Origin: Nodosilinea sp. BSH.14 | GTDB taxonomy: Bacteria; Cyanobacteriota; Cyanobacteriia; Phormidesmidales; Phormidesmidaceae | DNA: 6,960 bases | NCBI GenBank assembly: GCA_023264315.1 | Contig: JALQST010000164.1 | Span: forward strand, 1-6,960 | Direction of reading: 5' to 3' | Shown here: piece by piece, positions 1 through 5,074 of the stretch | Layout of the letters: each line of letters opens with the position of its first letter | Numbering within the stretch: the first letter of the stretch is position 1 | Translations under genes and position numbers: made by a program | Notes under the pieces: model-generated | The model's input: only the letters and a program-made list of their open reading frames with translations | Database searches by the model: none | What the model was told of the DNA's origin: nothing

Positions 1-402
1 CTGGTGGAGGTGGGCTACATTCCCATTGTTTCCAGCGTGGCCAGGGACGACAACGGCCAAGCCTACAACATCAATGCCGACACCGTGGCCGGAGAAATTG
101 CCGCCGCCCTAGGAGCCGAAAAGCTGATCCTCCTCACCGACACCAAGGGCATTTTGGAAGACTACACCGACCCCAGCACCCTGCTGCCCAAGCTGGATAT
201 CCAAAAGGCACGGGAACTGATCGATGCGGGCATTGTCTCCGGCGGCATGATTCCCAAGGTGAACTGCTGCGTCCGGTCCCTAGCCCAAGGCGTCGGAGCC
301 GCCCACATCCTCGATGGCCGCATCCCCCATGCCCTGCTGCTGGAAATTTTCAGCGACCTCGGCATCGGCTCCATGATTGTGGCCTCGGAATTTCGGGGCT
401 AG
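1..402 (+). CDS. argB: Acetylglutamate kinase, C-terminal part (5' end outside window)
   Basis: N-acetyl-L-glutamate kinase phosphorylates N-acetylglutamate with ATP, the second step of arginine synthesis, in the cytoplasm. The frame is open from base 1 to TAG at 400-402, giving 133 residues of a protein that is usually near 290-300, so the N-terminal half is missing. Family motifs are clear: the NINADTVAGEIAAALGAEK segment (residues 23-41 of the fragment), the LLTDTKGIL strand-loop, GGMIPKV with its conserved lysine, and the closing HILDGR...LLLEIFSDLGIGSMI. The C-terminal sequence resembles the arginine-inhibited, PII-regulated enzymes of cyanobacteria; control by PII is family knowledge, not something visible here. 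The GTG at position 4 is an internal valine codon, not a start. The product assignment is very secure. Confidence 0.97.
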   Translation: MVEVGYIPIVSSVARDDNGQAYNINADTVAGEIAAALGAEKLILLTDTKGILEDYTDPSTLLPKLDIQKARELIDAGIVSGGMIPKVNCCVRSLAQGVGAAHILDGRIPHALLLEIFSDLGIGSMIVASEFRG

Positions 403-422
403 TGCGGCGTCAAGACTAAGCC

Positions 423-449
423 TTCGGGCTTCGACAGGCTCAGCCCGAA
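423..449. repeat. REP-like palindromic repeat, copy 1
   Basis: TTCGGGCT (423-430) and AGCCCGAA (442-449) form a perfect 8-bp stem around the 11-nt loop TCGACAGGCTC. The same loop, reverse-complemented, is in the hairpin at 6911-6943, where the stem sequence differs but still pairs. It lies 20 bp after the argB stop and could act as a transcript-end structure, but there is no T tract. The two copies suggest a dispersed extragenic repeat family. Confidence 0.7.
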
Positions 450-494
450 CGTGTCGTTTACGGTCGTCCTGAACGTGTCGTTTACGGTCGTCCT
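447..494. repeat. 24-bp tandem duplication (two exact copies)
   Basis: Positions 447-470 and 471-494 are identical 24-mers that start GAACGTGTCG and end GGTCGTCCT. The first copy begins inside the 3' arm of the REP-like hairpin. The following GA (495-496) starts a third copy that then diverges. This looks like a recent slippage duplication in a non-coding spacer. Confidence 0.85.
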
Positions 495-569
495 GATCTG
501 TGAGCTATGAGCTGGTCGAATAGTCGAACAGTCAAAGGGCGTTGCGCATATCTACAACCCTAAAAGTTA

Positions 570-629
570 ACCCTGACAAACCGCTAGCCCGGTTGCCGCC
601 TGGCTGTGCTGAATCCAGGGCGTCAGGGT
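570..629 (+). other. Possible three-way-junction RNA fold upstream of nblB
   Basis: ACCCTGAC (570-577) pairs perfectly with GTCAGGGT (622-629). The enclosed stretch holds two further 5-bp hairpins: AACCG/CGGTT (579-583 with 590-594) and CCTGG/CCAGG (599-603 with 615-619). Together they draw a compact three-way junction that ends 73 bp before the nblB start. It could be a structured 5' leader or a small RNA. No known riboswitch class is recognised, and it may be chance in GC-rich DNA. Confidence 0.3.
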
Positions 630-690
630 CTTGGGCTGAGCGACGGTGAGGATGCGTTTGCCCTGTAGTATTAGGGAAGCGTTATGTGCT

Positions 691-695
691 GGAGG
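691..695 (+). promoter_or_regulatory. Ribosome binding site of nblB
   Basis: GGAGG lies 7 nt before the ATG at 703 and decides the start. The in-frame ATG at 646 has no such site, and the ATG at 698 is in another frame and too close to the GGAGG. Confidence 0.75.
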
Positions 696-702
696 TTATG
701 AA

Positions 703-1365
703 ATGGCTATCACCCCCGATTCTGTGCGCGAACTCCTACATTCCGAGGATTACGGTGATCGTCTGCGGGCCGTGAACCAATTCCGAGAACTTGACCTAGG
801 CGCTGCCTTTGACCTCGCCCAACTTGCCGCCAACGATGGCAATACCCGAGTTCGCTACGCCGCTATTAGCCAGCTTGCCAGCCTAGGCCAACACGACCTC
901 GCCACCGTAGAACCCCTGCTGCGCCGCGCCCTTACCAATGATCCCGAGCCAGACGTGCAAGCCGCCGCCGCCGATGCCATTGGTGGGCTACACCTGCACT
1001 CTGCCTATGGCGACCTCGCGGCGGTGTACCACGGCACCGGGGAATGGCTAGTGCAGTTCAGTATTGTGGCTGCCCTCGGCGAACTAGGGGAACCCCAAGC
1101 CTTTGACCTGCTGCAAGACGCTGTGCGGGCCGACAACGATCTGGTGGTCACGGCGGCCATCGGTGCCCTGGGGGAACTTCAGGACGAACGCGCCATTCCG
1201 CTGCTGCTCAGCTTCACCGATCACCCCGACTGGCAGGTGCGTCATCGCCTGGTGCAAGCCCTGGCGCAATTTTCCCAGCCTGAGGCTCAAGCGGCCCTTG
1301 CGGCCCTTGCCCAGGACTCTTCGTCCATCGTGGCCGAAGCCGCTGCGCACCACCGCATGGCCTAG
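703..1365 (+). CDS. nblB: Phycobilisome degradation protein NblB (HEAT repeats)
   Basis: The product has 220 residues and is almost entirely HEAT/PBS-lyase-type alpha-helical repeats. Characteristic second helices are VRYAAISQLASLG, VQAAAADAIGGL, VQFSIVAALGELG, VVTAAIGALGELQ and VRHRLVQALAQF, spaced about 30 residues apart. The N-terminus (TPDSVRELLHSEDYGDRLRAVNQFREL) and the length match cyanobacterial NblB, a relative of the phycobilin lyase subunit CpcE. NblB is needed for phycobilisome breakdown in nutrient starvation and is thought to act on chromophorylated phycobiliproteins in the cytoplasm; that is family knowledge. The start at 703 is chosen for its GGAGG; an upstream in-frame ATG at 646 would add 19 residues. 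The gene stands alone, 300 bp after argB. A different PBS-lyase HEAT protein (CpcE/CpcF-like) is the main alternative, but it is less likely given the small size and the N-terminus. Confidence 0.85.
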   Translation: MAITPDSVRELLHSEDYGDRLRAVNQFRELDLGAAFDLAQLAANDGNTRVRYAAISQLASLGQHDLATVEPLLRRALTNDPEPDVQAAAADAIGGLHLHSAYGDLAAVYHGTGEWLVQFSIVAALGELGEPQAFDLLQDAVRADNDLVVTAAIGALGELQDERAIPLLLSFTDHPDWQVRHRLVQALAQFSQPEAQAALAALAQDSSSIVAEAAAHHRMA

Positions 1366-1827
1366 GGGCACCGAGTCGGATCATCGAGTGCCATGGCCAT
1401 GTGGCCAATGCGTTACAGACACCCAATTCAACTCAGGAATTTGCTATGGTAGAACCTAGGCCATTGCGAAATAGCCCGTGGGTAAACACCCCAGGTATCG
1501 ACACCAGCTAGACTCACCATCTTGGATAAATGCCACAGCCAAAAACACAGAAAAAATTTAGAAATACCTACTTCTGGTAGTTTTTTCTAGATTGAGCCTG
1601 TGTTGAAGACAATTTTTGGACTACCTGTTTGAAAAAAATACCGAAGTTACGATAGGCTGAGAAAAAGAATAAAGATCATTTCTGATCAGGATTCGTGCAT
1701 CGTTGGCACTCAAGCTCAGTCGCATTAATATCTTCAGGATAGATTCACTAGAATCTCAAATTTTAAATTTCTATACATTGCTTAGGCTGAGTTATTCCGT
1801 TCAGTCAGCAGTTTTGTGAGGTGTTGA
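1366..1827. other. Long AT-rich intergenic region
   Basis: No convincing gene is present. From about 1500 the sequence is much more AT-rich than its surroundings. A 21-codon mini-ORF (ATG 1446, TAG 1509-1511) has AGGA upstream but is unrecognised. A bulged hairpin at 1549-1588 (AGAAAAAA with TTTTTTCT, and CTAC with GTAG inside) could end the nblB transcript. Small hairpins occur at 1674-1687 (GATCA/TGATC) and 1741-1756 (AGATTC/GAATCT). A promoter candidate is listed separately. Confidence 0.5.
1703..1731 (+). promoter_or_regulatory. Candidate sigma-70-type promoter for the anti-sigma-like gene
   Basis: TTGGCA (1703-1708) and TAATAT (1726-1731) are separated by 17 bp, placing a start site near 1738 and a 5' leader of about 90 nt. 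The -35 matches 5 of 6 consensus bases and the -10 matches 4 of 6. A 6-bp hairpin, AGATTC/GAATCT (1741-1756), would sit at the very 5' end of the transcript. Confidence 0.45.
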
Positions 1828-2277
1828 GTGATTGCAACTTCTCCTCCCCTAAATCAGCAAAAATGGGGCACGTTGAGCTTTGTTTCTACCCTATATCTCC
1901 ACCCGGTTCTAGATATTTTGGTGGCGCAGGTTCCGAGATCGTGGCAGGCTGAGATCCGCCTGGGGCTGCAAGAAGCCCTCGTTAACGCGGCAAAACATGG
2001 CAATTGCCTTGATCCCAGCAAGCAAGTTTCAGTCAAATACACGGCGGAGAGATCTCATTTTTGGTGGGTGATTGCGGATCAAGGCCCCGGCTTTTCCTAT
2101 CCCTGCCGCTGTGAAGAGTTTACCTACGACGACTGCGATCCCCACGTCAGCGACTGTGGACGCGGGCTCTACATTCTCTACCAAATTTTTGACCATGTGA
2201 ATTGGTGTCACGGCGGACGCGAACTTCACCTCAACAAGCGCATCGCCCCCGCCCGCCGTCTTCCCCTCATTGGCTAG
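1828..2277 (+). CDS. RsbW-like anti-sigma regulatory factor (HATPase_c_2 fold)
   Basis: This 149-residue protein is one GHKL ATPase domain of the serine-kinase/anti-sigma type, which in partner-switching systems binds or phosphorylates an STAS anti-anti-sigma protein. The N box is LQEALVNAAKHGN (E49, N53, K56, H57, G58), the G1 box is IADQGPGF (D84-F89) and the G2 box is GRGLYIL (111-117). There is no membrane segment or sensor domain. GTG 1828 is the first possible start, because the codon before it is TGA in frame; GAGG at 1818-1821 serves as ribosome binding site. The ATP-lid region between G1 and G2 is rich in cysteine (C93, C95, C103, C110; also C60 and C127), which hints at metal or redox sensing, by inference only. 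No STAS or PP2C partner gene is adjacent, so the target is unknown. The stop codon directly abuts that of the convergent neighbour. Confidence 0.85.
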   Translation: MIATSPPLNQQKWGTLSFVSTLYLHPVLDILVAQVPRSWQAEIRLGLQEALVNAAKHGNCLDPSKQVSVKYTAERSHFWWVIADQGPGFSYPCRCEEFTYDDCDPHVSDCGRGLYILYQIFDHVNWCHGGRELHLNKRIAPARRLPLIG

Positions 2278-2574
2278 TTAGGATTTGGGGTGGCCGTGGG
2301 TAGGGCAAGGAGGAGCCGTCACCGTGCGGTTGAGCCAGCTTAGGGCCTGTTCTACCCTGGGCAGGGCTTCGTCGGGCTTCTGGCTGAGTAGATAGACCAA
2401 GGCGGCAGCCAGTTGCTCCTGGGCGCGAATGTGGCGATTCCGATTCAGCCGATGCCAATCCTGGGGTTGGATGGCCAATCGTTCGGCCAACCGTTGGGCG
2501 AGTTCTAGGGTAGACCAATCCTCCAGCGCCGACTGGGGGGGCTGGGCGGGTTCATGGGTGGGCGACAACGTCAT
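2278..2574 (-). CDS. Small conserved cyanobacterial protein (probably DUF6439)
   Basis: This 98-residue soluble protein is made mostly of helices. A variable, Pro-rich N-terminal tail (1-14) leads into the core STLELAQRLAERLAI, DWHRLNRNRHIRAQEQLAAALVYLL and DEALPRVEQALSWLNR. The protein ends in a distinctive APPCPTHGH motif (87-95), whose Cys and His residues could bind a metal. From memory this matches a cyanobacterial family named DUF6439; function is unknown. The helical pairs resemble a TPR-like hairpin. No strong ribosome binding site precedes the ATG at 2572-2574. The gene converges on the anti-sigma-like gene with no bases between the stop codons, and diverges from the coiled-coil gene. 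Confidence 0.75.
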   Translation of the reverse strand: MTLSPTHEPAQPPQSALEDWSTLELAQRLAERLAIQPQDWHRLNRNRHIRAQEQLAAALVYLLSQKPDEALPRVEQALSWLNRTVTAPPCPTHGHPKS

Positions 2575-2698
2575 ACTATCAAGCCAATAGGGTTAACTAG
2601 GGTAGACCTTTTTTCTATTGTGCCCGATGAAATCCGGTTATCCCCATCTTCTCGGCCCTGGCCAGCCCCCCCATCTATGCGGAGCCGTTAATCCGCCG

Positions 2699-3025
2699 AT
2701 GCCCACCCTGGGCGACCTCAGCACCCAGGCCGACGACCTATCCACCCGCATCCAGCACCTACAAACAGGAATTCGCAACCTGCGGCAACTGCAAGATTTG
2801 ACCACAACCGCCGAGGACGACCATCCCCCCCATGCCACCGCCGATCTGGCCACCGCCGAGGCTGAACTCAGCGCCCTTCAGCAGGCCGTGGATGACTTTG
2901 AGCTGAGCTTGGCCAGCCATCTGCTGATCTGGCAACAGCTACGGGAGCCCTTCTGGCAGGCCGTGCGCTATGGGGGGCTAGGGCTGGTAGGTGGCTGGGT
3001 CTTGCACTGGCTGGTACGAAGCTGA
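2699..3025 (+). CDS. Hypothetical coiled-coil protein with C-terminal membrane segment
   Basis: From ATG 2699 the protein has 108 residues. Residues 4-36 and 46-73 are heptad-like helices (LSTRIQHLQTGIRNLRQLQDL; LATAEAELSALQQAVDDFELSL), split by an acidic and histidine/proline-rich hinge (EDDHPPH, 39-45). The end, FWQAVRYGGLGLVGGWVLHWLVRS (85-108), is a Gly/Trp-rich hydrophobic stretch that looks like a single tail anchor. The family is not recognised; it may be a cyanobacterial membrane-associated protein. The start is uncertain: an in-frame ATG at 2627 and a TTG at 2618 would add 24 or 27 residues of Pro-rich sequence with no ribosome binding site, while ATG 2699 has GGAG 14 nt upstream, which is farther than usual. 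A terminator-like hairpin follows the stop. Confidence 0.65.
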   Translation: MPTLGDLSTQADDLSTRIQHLQTGIRNLRQLQDLTTTAEDDHPPHATADLATAEAELSALQQAVDDFELSLASHLLIWQQLREPFWQAVRYGGLGLVGGWVLHWLVRS

Positions 3026-3042
3026 TCTCCACCCGCGCCGGG

Positions 3043-3071
3043 AGGCTTTCCCCAGGCAGGGCCAGCCTTTT
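3043..3071 (+). terminator. Candidate rho-independent terminator after the coiled-coil gene
   Basis: AGGCT (3043-3047) pairs with AGCCT (3064-3068), and CCC (3051-3053) pairs with GGG (3059-3061) inside it. The stem is followed by TTTTCT. The internal loop makes it imperfect, but its position 18 bp after the stop codon and just before the tRNA promoter suits a terminator. Confidence 0.45.
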
Positions 3072-3112
3072 CTAAAAAATTGTCAGACATTCTCTTCTTC
3101 GTCGCTCAGAAC

Positions 3113-3141
3113 CCGTCACCTTCCGTGCTAGGATGTATAAC
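3113..3141 (+). promoter_or_regulatory. Candidate promoter of the tRNA-Tyr/tRNA-Thr pair
   Basis: TATAAC (3136-3141) is a 5-of-6 match to the -10 consensus and lies 12 bp before the mature tRNA-Tyr. CCGTCA at 3113-3118, 17 bp upstream, is a weak -35. TAGGAT at 3129-3134 is an alternative -10. Confidence 0.4.
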
Positions 3142-3153
3142 CGTGGATAGAGC

Positions 3154-3235
3154 GGGTCGGTGCCCGAGTGGTTAATGGGGGCGGACTGTAAATCCGCTGG
3201 CTACGCCTACGCTGGTTCGAATCCAGCCCGGCCCA
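3154..3235 (+). tRNA. trnY: tRNA-Tyr (anticodon GTA)
   Basis: This is an 82-nt class II tRNA with the long variable arm expected for bacterial tRNA-Tyr. The acceptor GGGTCGG pairs with CCGGCCC (3228-3234, one G-T pair), followed by discriminator A. The anticodon arm is GCGGA-CTGTAAA-TCCGC with GTA at 3188-3190. The T arm is GCTGG-TTCGAAT-CCAGC (3211-3227). The CCA end is not encoded. The next tRNA starts 10 bp later, so both are probably cut from one precursor. Confidence 0.97.
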
Positions 3236-3245
3236 TCCACAATTT

Positions 3246-3317
<72 letters not shown>

Positions 3318-3476
3318 TTTAGGTTAGTTCATCCAACCACGTCCCGAACTATGGTGTCTTCCAAAGACTGTGTCCCGGGATGGGTCCCTGCGGCCTTGGG
3401 GAAAACCCCGATGGTCTTGGGCGCGGAGGCATAACCCTCGGGTAGCCTGAGGGGATCAGAGACGGGAAAGGTGGGC
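3318..3476. other. GC-rich structured spacer between tRNA-Thr and the methyltransferase gene
   Basis: This 159-bp stretch holds two clean hairpins. GGGG-AAAA-CCCC spans 3398-3409. An 8-bp stem CCCTCGGG/CCTGAGGG with loop TAG spans 3435-3453 and has one G-T pair on the plus strand. The second may end the minus-strand methyltransferase transcript, though no T run follows on that side. A 27-codon plus-strand ORF (ATG 3351, TAA 3432-3434) overlaps the first hairpin and has no ribosome binding site. A small RNA is possible; none is recognised. Confidence 0.35.
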
Positions 3477-4064
3477 CTAGGGTTTGACCGCTAGGACTTG
3501 CACGACGGCACTGCGGCCCCGGTGGCCGGTGCCTTCATGGATCTCCCGTTCCAATTCTTCCCCAATCTTGACGGTGAGTCCCGCTAGTTCCTGGCGCAGG
3601 GTGGGTAAGCCCATCATTAGTTCGGCAGTGGGTGGGCCGCCGGTTTTGAATGCAAGCTGGGCAGGCGTGTAGGCTTCGAGGACAAACACGCCGCCCGGTT
3701 TCAGGCCCTCCACCACCTGCCGATGCACCTGGGTTCGCAGGGGGAGTGGCAGGTGGCAAAACGTGGCGATGATGCCGTCCCAATGTTGGGGCTGAATCTG
3801 AAAGTCTGCCAGATCTGCCACGATGGTGTTTAGGGGCGCCCCGTGTTCCGCTGCTAGCTGCTGAGCCTTGGCCATGCCCACCACCGACGCATCCACCGCA
3901 GTGACGCGATAGCCCTGCTGGGCCAGATAGACCGCATTGCGGCCCTCCCCCTCCGCTAGGCAGAGAATCTGCCCCTTGGGAATTTGGGGGCACACCTGGC
4001 GCACAAAGTCGTTCGGCTGCTTGCCATAGAAATAGTCGGCTCGGTTGTAACGGTCGTCCCACAT
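3477..4064 (-). CDS. Class I SAM-dependent methyltransferase
   Basis: This 195-residue protein has the Rossmann-like methyltransferase fold. Motif I is ILCLAEGEGRNAVYLA (33-48), the AEGEGRN variant seen in small TehB-like and thiopurine-like methyltransferases. VTAVDAS (54-60) supplies the acidic residue (D58) that binds the SAM ribose, and D84 in IVADLADF is in the motif III region. LKPGGVFVLEAYTPAQ (about 121-136) is the usual strand 5. The N-terminus MWDDRYNRADYFYGKQPNDF is typical of the family, so the ATG at 4062-4064 is secure although the ribosome binding site is weak. The substrate cannot be told; tellurite or small-molecule thiol methylation would be a guess. It lies 130 bp downstream of rpiA on the same strand and may share its transcript, with a hairpin between them. 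Confidence 0.85.
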   Translation of the reverse strand: MWDDRYNRADYFYGKQPNDFVRQVCPQIPKGQILCLAEGEGRNAVYLAQQGYRVTAVDASVVGMAKAQQLAAEHGAPLNTIVADLADFQIQPQHWDGIIATFCHLPLPLRTQVHRQVVEGLKPGGVFVLEAYTPAQLAFKTGGPPTAELMMGLPTLRQELAGLTVKIGEELEREIHEGTGHRGRSAVVQVLAVKP

Positions 4065-4155
4065 GGCTATGACCTGGGTTGTGACGTTGGAAAAAACATC
4101 TGGTTAGCGGTGATAGACAGGCCGATCAGCCTCCTGGGGCAGGGGTCTGGTCGAT

Positions 4156-4182
4156 GGCTCGCCCCCGCCCTGGAGGCGAGCC
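4156..4182 (-). terminator. Strong hairpin between rpiA and the methyltransferase gene
   Basis: GGCTCGCC (4156-4163) and GGCGAGCC (4175-4182) form a perfect 8-bp GC-rich stem with an 11-nt loop, just past the rpiA stop in the direction of transcription. There is no adjoining T tract on the minus strand, so it may be a transcript-stabilising or partial terminator structure rather than a classic terminator. Confidence 0.4.
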
Positions 4183-4194
4183 TGAGCCTTGCTC

Positions 4195-4905
4195 CTAGAG
4201 TTTGCGGACGCTGGCTTGGCCGTCCTTCACTTCGCCAATCAACACTTCGGTGGCGAGGCCTACAAACAGGCCGTTATCGAGAACACCCGGGATGTTGTTG
4301 ATGGTTTTTTCCAGGCCAGTCGGGTCATCGATGGACTCGAATTTGACATCCAAGATCATGTTGCCTTGATCAGTAATGACGGGGCCGTCTTTTTTAATGC
4401 CCATGCGCAGGTCGGGCTTGCCCCCTAGAGCCTCTAGGGCCTTGCTGACCGGCGTCACCGCGAGGGGCAGCACCTCCACCGGTAGGGCAAAGGTCGTGCC
4501 GAGTTTGTCCACCAGTTTCGAGCTATCTACCACCACGATGAATTCCTTGGCCAGCCCGTCCACAATTTTCTCGCGGGTGTGGGCCGCACCGCCCCCCTTC
4601 ACGAGGTTCATGGCGGGATCTACCTCATCGGCTCCATCGATGGCGATGTCGATGCCGTCAACTTCATCTAGGGTGGTGAGGGGAATCCCGTGCTGTTTGG
4701 CCAGTACCGAGGCCTGAAAGGAGGTGGGTACCCCTTTAATGTTGCTAATTTCCCCCTTGGCCAACCGATCCCCAATGAACTGAATGGCAAAGGCCGTGGT
4801 TGATCCCGTGCCTAGGCCCACCACCGTATTGGACTGCACCCGTGCGGCGGCTTGCCGTCCCACTTCCTGCTTCATCAACTTCACAGGATCCATCTCTGCT
4901 GCCAT
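4195..4905 (-). CDS. rpiA: Ribose-5-phosphate isomerase A
   Basis: RpiA interconverts ribose 5-phosphate and ribulose 5-phosphate in the cytoplasm, serving the pentose phosphate pathway and regeneration of ribulose in the Calvin cycle. The 236-residue length is normal. The phosphate-binding loop is VVGLGTGSTT (28-37). DGADEVD (90-96) and KGGGAAHTREK (103-113) carry the active-site residues; D90, D93, K103 and E112 are offset by 9 from E. coli D81, D84, K94 and E103. All key residues are present. The start ATG at 4903-4905 is chosen because GAAGGAG lies 8 nt upstream and the next residues (AAEMDPVKLMKQEVG) begin the family's first helix. In-frame ATGs at 4926 and 4950 would add 7 or 15 unmatched residues. 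The gene lies between an SBP lipoprotein gene and a methyltransferase gene on the same strand. Confidence 0.96.
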   Translation of the reverse strand: MAAEMDPVKLMKQEVGRQAAARVQSNTVVGLGTGSTTAFAIQFIGDRLAKGEISNIKGVPTSFQASVLAKQHGIPLTTLDEVDGIDIAIDGADEVDPAMNLVKGGGAAHTREKIVDGLAKEFIVVVDSSKLVDKLGTTFALPVEVLPLAVTPVSKALEALGGKPDLRMGIKKDGPVITDQGNMILDVKFESIDDPTGLEKTINNIPGVLDNGLFVGLATEVLIGEVKDGQASVRKL

Positions 4906-4913
4906 GGTGTTTT

Positions 4914-4920
4914 CTCCTTC
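4914..4920 (-). promoter_or_regulatory. Ribosome binding site of rpiA
   Basis: GAAGGAG on the minus strand, 8 nt before the ATG at 4905, is a near-ideal Shine-Dalgarno and fixes the rpiA start against two upstream in-frame ATG codons. Confidence 0.8.
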
Positions 4921-5074
4921 GGTCATGAACCAGGTTTTCGGATCTAGCATGACCTAAACCGGGCGCTCTGCATAGCCCGCCTACCACAGAACCCCGCCTT
5001 TGGGATTGCCGAGTCCCTTAGGCGCAGGGTGGAGGGGTGGCAGCGGCTGGGTCAGTGCCCGGGCTAGGGAGTCG

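Noticed and set aside
646..702. Upstream in-frame ATG extending nblB by 19 residues
   Set aside because: No ribosome binding site, and the extension does not look like NblB; ATG 703 has GGAGG at a 7-nt distance.
2505..2608. 12-bp direct repeat CTAGGGTAGACC at 2505-2516 and 2597-2608
   Set aside because: One copy is coding sequence of the small minus-strand gene and there are only two copies; chance is the simplest reading.
4996..5023. Imperfect hairpin between rpiA and the binding-protein gene as a terminator
   Set aside because: Two 4-bp helices split by a TT/TT internal loop and no T tract; too weak to call.
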